Assembly: GCA_965262505.1 (NCBI GenBank)
Contig: CBDHFM010000030.1
Location: forward strand, 2,976,001 to 3,040,000
Source: JACPPO01 sp965262505
GTDB taxonomy: Bacteria; Acidobacteriota; Vicinamibacteria; Vicinamibacterales; UBA2999
Length of the DNA stretch: 64,000 nucleotides
Direction of reading: 5' to 3'
How positions within the stretch are numbered: position 1 is the first letter of the stretch; the number at the start of each line of letters is the position of its first letter. The notes under the pieces were generated by a model. It was not told the origin of the DNA. It saw nothing but the letters and a program-made list of their open reading frames with translations, and searched no databases. The position numbers were made by a program, and so were the translations under genes. Below, piece after piece: positions 1 through 11,283 of this stretch.

Positions 1-1131
<1,131 letters not shown>

Positions 1132-1165
1132 GACCGTCCCCCGCTCGGCATACCTATCAACAATA

Positions 1166-2155
1166 TCACCTTAGACCACCCGGCTGCTCTAGTAGGACCA
1201 GCTTTCCGCCGCGAAGTTCCACCCGGCAGCCAGGGACATCCACCCCGCCCTGGGTCCGGCTCAACAGCGCCTCCACCGCCTCCACGTGGTCGAGGCCAAC
1301 CTCATGGGTGCCGGCGGCGGCTCGCATGGCTCGGAGCAGCACCCGGCGAAGGACCGGGGGCGGCATCTCGGCGAGGCCCCGCACGTCAATCTCAAGGCCG
1401 GCTTCGGTCTCGATCGCCAGCGTACGGAACCGCTCGTCGCTCAGCTCGTCGAGCCACTGTCCATCTTCGCGGATCAGGGCTGCGGCCTTGGCGATGGCGG
1501 AACGAGTCGAACCGCCAGCCGCGCGGTCCAGTTCCGGAAGGATTCGGTGGCGAACCCTGTTGCGCGGGTTGTCGAGGTCGTCGTTGCTCTCATCCTCGAT
1601 CCACTGTTGGCCCTCGGAGGCCAGGTACGCCCGGAGAGCGATATCGGTCACGTCGAGCAGCGGCCGGATCACAGCACCGCGCCGCGGATAGATCCCTGCC
1701 AGACCGGTGAGGCCGGCGCCACGCATCAACTTGAGCAGGAAGGTTTCGGCCTGGTCATCCTGTGTGTGGCCAACCGCGATCCTGTCCGCGCCGAGATCAG
1801 CTGCCGCACGCTCGAGGAACGCGTACCGGAGGCGTCGCGCGGCATCTTCGATGGACAACGTGTGCGACTGCGCATAGGCGCGGACATCCGCCGCCTCGAC
1901 GGCGATCGGCAGACCATGCCGCTCGGCGAAGCGCCGGCAGAACGACTCATCCCTGTCGGCCGACGCCCTGAGCCGGTGATTCAGATGAGCCAGGCCGGCC
2001 ACGGTGAACTCGCCGTACTCGGCAAGATCGACCAGCAGCCGCGTCAAGGCTACCGAGTCGGATCCACCGGACAGCCCAACAAGGACGCGCGCGCCGGGGG
2101 GCACGAGCCCGTGGTGGCGAATGGTCCGGCGAACCTGCTGATGAAGGCCTGTCAC
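1166..2155 (-). CDS. tilS: TilS, tRNA(Ile)-lysidine synthase
   Basis: ATP-dependent enzyme that converts C34 of the CAU-anticodon tRNA(Ile) to lysidine, giving AUA specificity. The 329-residue product carries the PP-loop SGGSDS at about residues 26-31, followed by the family's HLNHRLR and a GHTQDDQAETFLLKLMRGAG segment. The C-terminal part is shorter than in E. coli. The GTG at 2155 (VTGLHQQ...) is preferred: an upstream in-frame ATG at 2275 would add about 40 residues encoded by a repeat-rich stretch of AAATCCC/GGGATT motifs with no family similarity. ftsH follows on the same strand. Confidence 0.93.
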   Translation of the reverse strand: MTGLHQQVRRTIRHHGLVPPGARVLVGLSGGSDSVALTRLLVDLAEYGEFTVAGLAHLNHRLRASADRDESFCRRFAERHGLPIAVEAADVRAYAQSHTLSIEDAARRLRYAFLERAAADLGADRIAVGHTQDDQAETFLLKLMRGAGLTGLAGIYPRRGAVIRPLLDVTDIALRAYLASEGQQWIEDESNDDLDNPRNRVRHRILPELDRAAGGSTRSAIAKAAALIREDGQWLDELSDERFRTLAIETEAGLEIDVRGLAEMPPPVLRRVLLRAMRAAAGTHEVGLDHVEAVEALLSRTQGGVDVPGCRVELRGGKLVLLEQPGGLR

Positions 2156-2161
2156 GTCCAG

Positions 2162-2236
2162 AAATCCCGGCGGCCAAATCCCGTAATCCCAAATCCCAAG
2201 AGTGCCGCTGCTCGTTGGGATTCGGGCTTTGGGATT
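2162..2236. repeat. AAATCCC / GGGATT repeat cluster upstream of tilS
   Basis: Three AAATCCC motifs (near 2162, 2175 and 2190) are followed by GGGATT motifs near 2217 and 2231. An inverted pair, AATCCCAA (2185-2192) and TTGGGATT (2215-2222), could fold into a hairpin with a 22-base loop. Its reading through tilS is probably why the apparent upstream extension of that gene looks unnatural. Function unknown; it may be a dispersed intergenic repeat. Confidence 0.5.
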
Positions 2237-2275
2237 CTGGGCTTCAATGGTGCCGGAGGGCAGACTCGAATACAC

Positions 2276-2594
2276 CCTACAACCAATTGTATATAAAATA
2301 CTTACAATCTAGGCATCCAATGTTACCCACGTGTAAACCCACGCCACAGCCTTCGTCCAAGCGGGAAGGTGTGGGACTCTCTGGGACCTTTCTGATAGGG
2401 GATGCCCGACGGTAACCGCCAGCGGTCAAGGGACCGAGTGCGCCGCGTTCCACTACCGCGCGAGACGCTGCGCCTCACTCAGGTCCACTGGCGTCATCTG
2501 CTCGGCGACGGTATCCACATCCGCCATCTATATTCTATAAATATTTGTAAATAAGGTATTTATAATACTTCTATTGTATCTATGCCCTCGACGT
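2276..2594. other. AT-rich intergenic stretch with one tiny ORF
   Basis: No recognisable gene. Two very AT-rich patches (about 2281-2312 and 2528-2582) stand out in high-GC DNA and could hold promoters. On the minus strand the second patch precedes a 24-codon ORF (2527 to 2453) starting MADVDTVAEQM and ending in TAG. It has no clear ribosome binding site and may be the stump of a lost gene. The first IS3 element begins at 2595. Confidence 0.4.
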
Positions 2595-2655
2595 CCCCCC
2601 CGAATTGAGTAGCACCCGGGTTTAGAGTCCGAGCTCACGAGAAGGGAGATCGGAC

Positions 2656-2919
2656 GTGAAGCAACGATTCAGCGAGGCGCAGATCATCGGGTTCCTGCGG
2701 GAGTCCGAAGCGGGCCTGCCGGTGAAGGACCTGTGCCGCCGGCACGGGTTCTCGGAGGCCAGTTACTACCTCTGGCGGAATAAGTTCGGCGGGATGACCG
2801 TCTCGGACGCGAAACGCCTGAAGGAGCTGATTGCCGAGAATACGCGGCTGAAGAAGCTGCTGGCCGAGTCCGTGCTGGACAACGAGGTGACGCGCGATGC
2901 GTTGCGAAAAAAGTGGTGA
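2656..2919 (+). CDS. IS3-family transposase OrfA
   Basis: The 87-residue helix-turn-helix protein starts MKQRFSEAQIIGFLRESEAG, then has the DLCRRHGFSEASYYLWRNKFGG recognition helix region and a leucine-rich coiled coil that ends in ALRKKW. A purine-rich ribosome binding site (GAAGGGAG) lies upstream. Its last codons overlap orfB by 7 bases. Confidence 0.93.
   Translation: MKQRFSEAQIIGFLRESEAGLPVKDLCRRHGFSEASYYLWRNKFGGMTVSDAKRLKELIAENTRLKKLLAESVLDNEVTRDALRKKW
2907..2913 (+). promoter_or_regulatory. -1 programmed frameshift slippery site A_AAA_AAG
   Basis: The heptamer AAAAAAG lies in orfA phase as A AAA AAG. Slipping back one base puts the ribosome at codon GTG 2913, exactly the orfB frame. 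This is the canonical IS3 arrangement for making the OrfAB fusion transposase. Confidence 0.85.
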
Positions 2920-3761
2920 CCGCCCCAGCCCGACGGGTGCTGGTGCGGGATATGACCGCGCAGGGGGTGAGCGAGCGGCGCGCGCTCGCGCTGGTGCACA
3001 TGAGTGCCTCGTCGCTGCGATACACCCCGGCGCCGGATACTAACGCGGCGTTGCGAGCCCGCATCGTGACCTTAGCGCACCGGCACCGTCGCTACGGTGC
3101 CGGGATGATCTACCTCAAGCTGCGGCAGGCGGGAACACGGGTCAACCACAAGCGGGTGGAGCGCCTGTATACCGAGGCTAGGCTGCAGGTACGTCGGCGG
3201 CGACGCAAGAAGATCCCGGTGGCGGACCGCCAGCCCCTGGTACGCCCCCAGGCGCCGAACGAGGTCTGGTCTGCCGACTTCGTCTTCGACCGCACGGCCG
3301 AGGGACGGGTGGTGAAGTGCCTGACCGTCGTCGATGACGCGACCACCGAAGCGGTGGCCATCGTGCCGGCCCGCGCGTTCGGTGGGCTGCCGGTCACCCG
3401 CGTGCTCGATCAACTCGCGCTCAAGCGCGGCCTGCCGCGTATCTTGCGCACCGACAACGGGAAGGAGTTCTGCGGGCGCGCCATGCTGACATGGGCCCAT
3501 ACGCACGGCGTCACGTTGCGCCTGATCGAGCCGGGCAAGCCGAATCAGAACGCCTATATCGAATCGTTCAACGGCCGGTTCCGCGACGAGTGCCTCAACG
3601 AGCACTGGTTCACGAGTCTGGTCCATACCCAGGTCCTCGTCGAGGCCTGGCGACGCGAGTACAACGAGGAGCGGCCGAAGAAGGGACTGGGCGGGCTCAC
3701 GCCCGCCCAGTACGCCAAGCGGCTGGTCGCGGAACGCAGTACAGTCACCGCCGGACTCTAA
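2913..3761 (+). CDS. IS3-family transposase OrfB (rve/DDE domain)
   Basis: 282 residues, expected to be made mainly as an OrfAB fusion through the slippery site at 2907-2913. The HTH_21-like region RHRRYGAGMIYLKLRQAG is followed by the integrase core. Catalytic residues are visible as D in VWSADFVFD, D in RTDNGKEF and E in YIESFNGRFRDECLNE. The frame is intact, so the copy looks competent. Confidence 0.93.
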   Translation: MVTAPARRVLVRDMTAQGVSERRALALVHMSASSLRYTPAPDTNAALRARIVTLAHRHRRYGAGMIYLKLRQAGTRVNHKRVERLYTEARLQVRRRRRKKIPVADRQPLVRPQAPNEVWSADFVFDRTAEGRVVKCLTVVDDATTEAVAIVPARAFGGLPVTRVLDQLALKRGLPRILRTDNGKEFCGRAMLTWAHTHGVTLRLIEPGKPNQNAYIESFNGRFRDECLNEHWFTSLVHTQVLVEAWRREYNEERPKKGLGGLTPAQYAKRLVAERSTVTAGL

Positions 3762-6202
3762 ACCGAAGTGCTACTGAAGACGGGGGGACGTCGCCCTTTA
3801 CGGTCCCACATATACATTCGGCTCTCGTAGGCTCGCTGTGGCTGGTCGACTGGCCGATCAGGCTGTCGAATAGGTCCCCTTACCTCCGTGTCGGTGCCGC
3901 GAGGCCACCACCGACGACGCGCCGGTCACGACCACCCGCCTCCACCGGCCGCGCCAAGATCGGGTGCCCAGCACAGACGACACCACTGCGGCTCTCGTGT
4001 TCGGCAACCGTCCGAGCACTACGGAAGACTCCGCGTGCGTTTCAGGCCTCCATCAGCGGCTTGAGGCAGTTCCGGCAGTAAGGGTTTCAGCCTTGCCCAC
4101 GCGTCGCGGACCACGGCGATGTCGTCATGGAGCCCACCTTCCACCTGCAGATCGAAGATCTTGTCATATGGATTTCGAAGGTAGGCCAGGACGGCAACGG
4201 CCGTCCGCACACCACCTGAACCTGTGTCGCCAGCCGCCAACGCGTGGCACACGATACGAACCAGATCGTCCAGTTCTTCGTTGACGACTGACAGCTCCAC
4301 CGCACGTTCAGTTCGGATGCGAGCCACGCCCTGCAGCAGCCTCTCGATGCCGCCACTTGCCGGGTGCGCTGCAAGAAGGCCGTCGGCCTCCTCCTGGGCG
4401 AATCTGATGGCTTGCTCCTGCCGAATCGGCGAGAGGTTCAACATGTAGCTTGCCAATCGCCGGAGAACCTTGTCCCTCTACTTCTTCGGTGATCTCCTCA
4501 ACCTGCCGCTGCAGATTCTCGAGTAGATCCTCCTGATTCACCTGCCCGAAGACCAGCCTGTAGAGAGCCAGCCCTGCTTTCAGCCGCTCATACTTCTGTG
4601 CGTCTCGACTGGTGTTAAAGAACGCCACATGCCGCTGAATCCGAACGGTCTCCTCAGGCCTGCGACACTCGTACACCCAGTGCGGGAACAGGCCGTGCTT
4701 ATACTTCTGGACGTCGTCGTCGTTCAGGATGCGCTCGAACACGAGCGTCCAGGGATTGCGTCCCTGCTGCGACCCAGCCGGTCCGGCCGGACTCTCCAAC
4801 GGCCAGTCTCTCGCGATCGACTCTCGCACGGCCAGGCAATCGCGCCGGTTGATCCGCCCCTCGCGCTGCTCGAGGTCCACCGGGTTCGAGGGGAGATTCC
4901 AGTGCATCACATCTCGGCAGTAGAGATGAAAGTCCAGCCCCTCCTGACCGACAGAGGTGGTGGCCAGTACGAACGGCCAGAACGGAGAGTTGAAGGCCTC
5001 TCGCACCACGCTCTTGCGGAGCTTCTCGTCCTCGCCGCCCTGCTTCCCGTCCCGCGCCACGTCCTCGCCGAAAGCGAGCGCGAAATGCGTCGAATGCGAC
5101 TCGGTATCGGTCGCAATCAGCACGTCGGCCCCCCCGCCCCTTCGCCCCATTGGTCCGGGGGGTTCCACGGGACAGCGTCCAGACCTCTTCCAACTGCCTC
5201 ACGGCATCTTTCACGGTCTCGCCCTGCGTGGCATGCCGCAGCAGATAGACGTATTCGTCCAAAACGGCCTGAAGATGCGCGTCGCCCGCGTAGACCAGCA
5301 CGCGCTCCGTGTAGCTCCGATCGTCATCCGCCAGTTGCCGCCACGGGATCCGAAATCGATGGTGCCGGACGATCTGCTGTACGTGCGGCCGGTTGAAGTA
5401 GCGCCGCATGGGTCCGAGACATAAGGACGCCACCCGCTTCACGGGCTCGGCATCCCCCTCATCCGGAAACACAGACTGAACGGCTCGCAACACGCAGGTC
5501 GCCGGCGAGAACGCCGCCACGAGCGCAAGCCGCCGTACACGGGCCTCAGAGATCCTAAGAGGCGAACGGTGATCACCCAGCCACTCCCGCGCCCACGCCC
5601 GATGCTGCGATTCGTGGGCCGTCATATCACCTCCCTCGCGCGTGTCCCAGGCGTCAAACGCCGAGGAGATCTGGGTGCCGCCGTCATTGACACGTTCCAA
5701 GCGCATGGCGACTCGCCAAGTCGAGTCGCCACCGCCACCTTCCACGACCGGCACGCCGCATTCATGAAGGCGGCGGCGCAGCTCCGACTCTGCCGCCGCA
5801 ACGACATCGAGCGCCTGGCCGGTTGCGCCAGGGATACGCACCGCCTGGTATGCCGCCTCCCCGATCGCCGCCAACACAGGAGACGGGAGGCAGACGTCGA
5901 AGGCGTGGAACGATCGCCGCTCCGTAAAACGCAGTGGCTGCGTTGGCGTCTCGATCTCGCCGCCCATGCGCTCCGTGGCCACACGACTCGCGATAATCGC
6001 CACGGCCTTCGGGACGAACCGCCAGCCAGAAAACACGAGGACCTTCCGGGGCCGCACTGAACCGAACAACTCGTCCGCGTAGTACGTATAGGTGGGTGCC
6101 GTCCACAGCCGTGGTGGCGCTCCGTTAAAGCGCTTTTCAAATAGGCCTTGTACTACCTGGGGCGGTCGTGGTACTTCTGCGCGCACCGATGCAGGAGGCC
6201 CG

Positions 6203-6565
6203 ATGCGTGCCTATTCGATGGATCTGCGAGAGCGGGCGCTCCTCGACAGCGATGCCGGGATGACGGCGGCCGAGGTGGCGGCGAAGTACCGCGTGAGCGG
6301 GTCGTGGGTGCGGCTACTGAAACAGCGGCGGCGCGACACGGGCGAGGTGGCGCCTCGCGTCCAGCGACATGGACGGCGCTGCATGCTTGAGCCGCACCTA
6401 CACACCTTGGCCGCGCTGATTGCGGCGCACCCGGATCGCACGCTGGCTGAGCTGAAGGACGCCCTCGCCACGCCCGCGAGTGTGCCGACGGTCTGGCGCG
6501 CCGTGCGGGCCCTCGGCCTGACCGTTAAAAAACACGGTCCGCCCGTCCGAACACGATCGGCCTGA
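6203..6565 (+). CDS. IS630 type A transposase, N-terminal ORF (copy 1)
   Basis: 120 residues starting MRAYSMDLRERALLDSD, a homeodomain-like HTH with VAAKYRVSGSWVRLLKQRR. A GGAGG ribosome binding site precedes the ATG. It ends shortly after the tract TTAAAAAACACGG, which in the other two copies reads as eight consecutive As. The DDE half lies in the +1 frame, so the full transposase needs a frameshift or slippage here. Confidence 0.88.
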   Translation: MRAYSMDLRERALLDSDAGMTAAEVAAKYRVSGSWVRLLKQRRRDTGEVAPRVQRHGRRCMLEPHLHTLAALIAAHPDRTLAELKDALATPASVPTVWRAVRALGLTVKKHGPPVRTRSA

Positions 6566-6626
6566 CGTCGCGGCCGCGCGGGTCGCGTGGCACGCGGCGG
6601 CGCCGACCTGGGATGTCGCCCACCTC

Positions 6627-7142
6627 GTGTTTCTGGACGAAACCGGCATCACCACCAATCTGCTTCGGCGGTACGGCCGGGCACCGCGCGGCGCGCGCGT
6701 CCACGACCACGCCCCCTGCGGGCGCTGGCAGACCAGCACGTTTCTCGCCGCGTTGCGGGTCACGGGGCTGACCGCACCGGGGGTCTTCGACGGCGCGATC
6801 GATGGCGAGAGCTTCCGCGCCTACATCGAACAGATCCTGGTGCCGACCCTGCAGCCCGGCGACATCGTCATTGCCGACAATCTCGGGGCCCACAAGGTCG
6901 CCGGCATCCAACGCGCCATCCAGGCCGCCGGGGCCACCCTCTGGTACTTGCCACCCTACAGCCCGGACCTCAATCCCATCGAGCTCTGCTTCGCGAAGCT
7001 CAAGGCCCTCGTTCGCACCGCTCGCTGTCGCAGCACCGAGACGCTCTGGCCGTTCCTCGGCGAGTGCTTGGCGCACTTCAGCCCTGACGAATGCCGCAAC
7101 TATGTTCGGCACTGCGGGTACGCGGCCGCCACACGGTCATGA
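6627..7142 (+). CDS. IS630 type A transposase, DDE half (copy 1)
   Basis: This frame opens just after the A tract near 6535; the listed start is only the first possible initiation codon. DDE residues are visible in HLVFLDETG, IVIADNLGAHK and NPIELCFAKLK. About 171 residues from that codon, about 200 if read from the A tract. Confidence 0.88.
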   Translation: MFLDETGITTNLLRRYGRAPRGARVHDHAPCGRWQTSTFLAALRVTGLTAPGVFDGAIDGESFRAYIEQILVPTLQPGDIVIADNLGAHKVAGIQRAIQAAGATLWYLPPYSPDLNPIELCFAKLKALVRTARCRSTETLWPFLGECLAHFSPDECRNYVRHCGYAAATRS

Positions 7143-9151
7143 AAAGCGCTTTAGCCCCCCAGACAGACGTTCACGGCGCGCGAGATCCGGTGGTTTCTGT
7201 CGGACAACGACTTGACGTCGTCTCCTCGAGTTAGCAGTGCGCGCGGAACCCTGACGCGTCCCTCCTTCAGTGTTCGCAGCAGCGCGTACTTCGAATCCAG
7301 GAACGTCAGCAGCAACGGGGCAGACTTCCAGAACTCCGTTATCTGTCCCATCCCGTGGGAGGCCGCCAGGCTGCCATGCAGCCGGAAAAACTCCTCCAGT
7401 TCTCCCCTTCCCGGCAGCGCTCCGCTGTTGCCGATCGTGTCGTCGATGCCCTTCCGCCGGTCGAGCACATACCAGTTGCGCTCGGTCCTGCAGATGACCT
7501 GTGTGAGGTCGCCTTCAAGCGCGCTCTTGAGGCCCAGGAGTTCCTGATCCAGCGCGTCGGCAAGGGTCGGGCTCTGAAGCCGTTCGCCAAACGCCTTCAA
7601 GCCGGCTCGGATTCTCTGAGGCGTGTCCTTGTCGCGATCGAACAGAAAATCCAACGTCCTGAAGAAGTCTTCGTGGTGGCTCGCCGTGCCGTCCGCCACC
7701 TCGTGACCGAGCGTGAGCGCACGGTACGGCGTTGCCGACAAGATGAGAACGGGCGCCCTCTGCGTGAACAGCTCCGCCGCGATGTGTTGCGCGTTCTCCG
7801 CTTTCGTCGAGGACCTTTCGAAACCGCTGCACTTCGTCGAGCACGACCAAGTCGGGTCGGAGATGCCGGAGGACAACCCGCTGCATGACGCCTCGCAGGC
7901 GAGCCACGAGTTGGTTGCGCGCGAAGCGGGCCTGCGGGTCATCCGAGTCGAACTGGGCCACCAGGCGCCGGATCGCCTGGCCGGCGGATTCGCTGTCCAC
8001 ATCCAGCCTGCGCCACGCCCCTGCCAGTTCCTTCTGAAAGCCGCGCTCCGTCTTTCGCGCGAACTCCTGCCGCAACGCGACACGGGTCGTCTCTTCACGC
8101 CACTTGTCGCGACCTGCACCACACCTGAAGAACTCCCTCCACTTCGCGCGCCATACGGTGACGCCGTAGATGCGGTGGAGCAGGTACATGAGCAGGCGTC
8201 GCTCCCAGGCGAGGCCGGTCCCATCCCTCAGCGAGGTGCCGGGCGTGAAGGAATACAACCGCAGGTCTTCAGCCTCGTCGGCGCGCATCACGACCAACTG
8301 CGTGACGCGGCCGACGGGCTTGCGGCTGTTTGGGTCGAGCTTGCGCCTGTTTTGTTCAGCGATCTCGGCGTTCGAGCACAGGTAGACAACTGTGAGCGGC
8401 GTCCGCTTCCGCTTCATGAGGCTCTCGATAACACCACGCGCGACTACCGTCTTGCCCAGTCCAACTTCGTCGGCCAGGAGCATCCGTCGCGAAGCGCTCT
8501 TGTCCCGGAGCCTGGTTACGATGTGCTGGACCGCTGCTTCCTGGAACTGCGCTCGCTTGAACGCGGTCACGGCGTGGCCCCGAGACGGAGTTGCCGGGCC
8601 ACGACGTCCAGGTCGTCGCAGAGGCGCCCGAACTCCGCCCCGCCGGTCGGCGCAAGCAGGAGCCGCATTTCCGCGATCAGTTCTGGCTCGGCGGCCACGG
8701 TCTGCAGCAGTCCTTCGAGATGGGTCTCGCCCAGGAGCCAGTGAATCGAATCCGCCCTGTCTCCGGTCTGGCGACCCGGACCGGCCTGCCCAGCCCGCAG
8801 GTGCGCGAGTCCGCGAACCAGAGCCGCGAGCACCGCCGCCGGGTCGGCGGTGGCCATGATCTCCTGGCGCACGGCGTCGTCGCGCTGATCGAGGGCTGCT
8901 TCCGACAAGTTCAGACGCGCCAGCAGCAACCGTGTGCGTTCGAGCGGCGGACTCTCGCTGCGCGCGCGCACGGCGACGAACGCCGTGACCTCCTGCACCG
9001 GTACGTCATCGAACTCGCGGGCCGCAAGTGCGAGACTCTCGACAGGCGTCCAAGCTCCAGGGCGCTCGGTCAAGAGCAACGGCGCAATCTCGAACGTCAG
9101 CCCGACATTCGCCTCGCGGTTCAGGATCGACAGAGCCCTATCCGCCATACG

Positions 9152-10581
9152 GAGTGTGAGCGAAACTTAGTTGAAAATTGAAGCGGCTCCAAACCCTGTG
9201 GTTTGATGACGTTGCGAGACGAACATCACGCCACGAGAGAAAGGAGCCGAGATGAGCCGTGTCCTACGATCGGTCAGGAAGCGCAAGAAAGGTCGCACGT
9301 TGGGCGCGGTCGACGTCATCGACCGAGAGGGGTACGCGGAGCTGGAGGTCGATGCCAAGGTGGAATTGATCCGGTCCTTGATTCCGCTGGGGTTGCTGCA
9401 CATCGAGGAATGGCTCGACGAGGAAGTGCCCGCGCTGGCTGGCGAACGCGACGCCCGCAAAGACCCGTCAGTCGGCGGGCGCCGTCATGGGAGCCACCCC
9501 GGGACGGTCGGGTTGGCCGGCCAGCGCGTGCCGATGCGCGTGCCCCGGATTCGCCATGTCACGGAGCGCGAGATTCCCCTGCGGTCGTACGAAGCGCTGC
9601 ATGGCGATCGCGCCGTCAATGACCTGTTGTTGAGGCGCGTGCTGTATGGGATCTCGTGCCGCAACTACGCGGCGGCCGCCGAGGCGATTCCCGGGGCGAT
9701 CGGCCTGTCGGGGTCGACGGTGTCCCGCGCGTTCATTCAGGCCAGCGCGACGAAACTCCGCGAACTCCAGGAGCGGGACCTCTCCGGGGAGGACGTTGTG
9801 GCCCTCGTGCTGGACGGCAAGACGTTCGCCGAGGCGACGATGGTCGTCGCGCTGGGCATCACGATGACGGGGGACAAACGGTTCCTGGGCTTTGTCGAGA
9901 CGGACACCGAGAACGAGCAGGTGTTGACCCCGTTCCTCCGGTCCTTGGTCGAGCGGGGCCTCGATGTTTCCCAGGGGCTTCTGGTGATCGTCGATGGCGG
10001 CAAGGGGCTCCGGGCGGCCGTGCGGAAGGCCTTCCGCCACCGCGCCCTGGTGCAACGGTGTCAAGGGCACAAGCGCGAGAACGTGGTGAGTTACCTGGCC
10101 AAGCGTGAGCAGCCGGTGTGGCGGCAGCGTCTCCAGCGCGCCTACAACCGTCCGGAGTACGACGAGGCCCTCGCCGCCCTCCAGTCGCTCCAGCATGAGC
10201 TGGAGGATCGGAACCAATCGGCGGCCGGCAGTCTGGCGGAAGGCCTGGACGAGACCCTGACGTTGCATCGCCTCGGCGTGTATGGCGTGCTGGGCCGGTC
10301 GCTGAAGACGACGAACGGCCTCGAGTCCATCAACGCGCTCATTGAGGAGCGCTGTGCGAAGGTCGATCACTGGCAGAACTCAAGTCAACGCCAGCGCTGG
10401 CTCGCCACGGCGCTCCTGGACATCGAGCCGCGTCTACGCAAGGTGATGGGCTACCGGCACCTGCCCAGGCTTCGTGACGCATTGAAGCGAGAGTTGAAGA
10501 TCGACACGACGACATCGAAGACCAAAGCCGCGTAAGCAATCAGGAGTCGCGGAGAGTTTCAACTAGGAATGGGCTTGACTC
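9152..10581 (+). mobile_element. IS256-family element inside the PLD gene
   Basis: The 1430-bp element ends in GAGT...ACTC, with an internal shared terminal block TAGTTGAAA/TTTCAACTA. A perfect 8-bp target duplication GCCATACG occurs at 9144-9151 and 10582-10589. Both the termini and the duplication length fit the family, and excision restores the PLD reading frame. Confidence 0.93.
9252..10535 (+). CDS. IS256-family (mutator-type) transposase
   Basis: 427-residue transposase with ATG preceded by AAAGGAG. Family landmarks are VVALVLDGKTFAEATMVVALG (first Asp), LVIVDGGKGLRAAV (second Asp) and a C-terminal TTNGLESINALIEER carrying the Glu. The frame is intact and the element looks recently inserted, given its perfect target duplication. 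Confidence 0.94.
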   Translation: MSRVLRSVRKRKKGRTLGAVDVIDREGYAELEVDAKVELIRSLIPLGLLHIEEWLDEEVPALAGERDARKDPSVGGRRHGSHPGTVGLAGQRVPMRVPRIRHVTEREIPLRSYEALHGDRAVNDLLLRRVLYGISCRNYAAAAEAIPGAIGLSGSTVSRAFIQASATKLRELQERDLSGEDVVALVLDGKTFAEATMVVALGITMTGDKRFLGFVETDTENEQVLTPFLRSLVERGLDVSQGLLVIVDGGKGLRAAVRKAFRHRALVQRCQGHKRENVVSYLAKREQPVWRQRLQRAYNRPEYDEALAALQSLQHELEDRNQSAAGSLAEGLDETLTLHRLGVYGVLGRSLKTTNGLESINALIEERCAKVDHWQNSSQRQRWLATALLDIEPRLRKVMGYRHLPRLRDALKRELKIDTTTSKTKAA

Positions 10582-11283
10582 GCCATACGTCCCAGCGTCA
10601 GCCTCTGTCTGTCCGCGTCGTAGTCGACCCGGAGGTCCAGGCGTGCCATGTCGCGCAGCGCGGTGAGCATCTGGTGTGCGGCGTTGTCCGTGCTGTCGGG
10701 CTCGGCTTTGTTCGCTCGGTTGTACTCGACGACCCACGGATGCACCTTGGTCTTCGACTCCCTGATGAATCCGGCCACGAACCGACCGATACCGATGCCC
10801 GGGCGCATCTCGGCCATCGCCTCGACGTTGGCCGAGCCACCGAGCCCCCATCCTGGGCCCGTGGCGTTGGCCGAACCCACGAAGGTGGCGCTCGTCTGAC
10901 GAGCGTCCTCGATCAGCAGCAACTTGGCGTGGAGGCCTTGGATGTTGCCATCTGCGGGATCCTCGGGGTCGCTGAGTTCGCTGACCTGGTACAGCACAGG
11001 CGAGCCCTGTGCCTCGCGACGCGCGTCGAGCCGTGCATGGGTCGCATCGTCCAGTGCATCGAGCGCCTCGGGTGTACTCACGAGCTGGAGGTGCTGCGTC
11101 CTCTCGACGAGCGCCGACACGAAGTCGGGCCGTACAAACGGCGAGACGACGAGCGCGCGCTCCAGCCTCGCTGGGACGAACGTCGCCAGCGGCTTGCGGT
11201 CTGGCCCCTGCCAGCGCAGCCTGAGACCGTCCTGTGCTTCGTGCGGAATATCGAGCGCGAGCCGACGAACAAAGCGTGGTAGC

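Larger units (their letters stand above)
2595..3787 (+). mobile_element. IS3-family insertion sequence, complete (element 1)
   Basis: The 1193-bp element has terminal inverted repeats starting CCCCCC(C)G, with inner parts AGTAGCAC and GGTTTAGAGTCCG matching at both ends (2595-2631 and 3752-3787). The left end has one extra C. Flanking ACGT at 2591-2594 and 3788-3791 is the likely 4-bp target duplication. Contents: orfA and orfB overlapping through a -1 frameshift site. Confidence 0.93.
6128..7151 (+). mobile_element. IS630-family element, type A copy 1, inside the helicase gene
   Basis: The 1024-bp element has termini AAGCGCTTTTCA and TGAAAAGCGCTT, with TA duplications at 6126-6127 and 7152-7153. 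Two further copies of the same length lie at 20393-21416 and 61300-62323. It carries two ORFs in different phases joined across an A-rich tract. Confidence 0.95.
4019..8570 (-). pseudogene. SNF2-type helicase of an Azaca-like defence cassette, broken by frameshifts and an IS630
   Basis: Reading from GTG 8570, the helicase N-terminus has a Q-like segment, motif I LLADEVGLGKT and motif II LVVLDEVQRF. Near 7800 the coding continues in another frame with motif III LILSATPYRAL. An IS630 (6128-7151) then interrupts it. Beyond it come KVLVFSGW and, after further frame changes in a G7 run near 5135 and near 4475, the helicase C-terminal motif TTSVGQEGLDFHLYCRDVMHWNLP and a QREGRINR motif VI, ending at 4019. 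A G6 run beside the IS630 (near 7155) also needs one base fewer. About 1170 residues if repaired. It overlaps the PLD gene upstream by GTGA, so it was the third gene of an operon. With several independent lesions it is almost certainly dead, unless some indels are sequencing errors at G runs. Confidence 0.8.
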
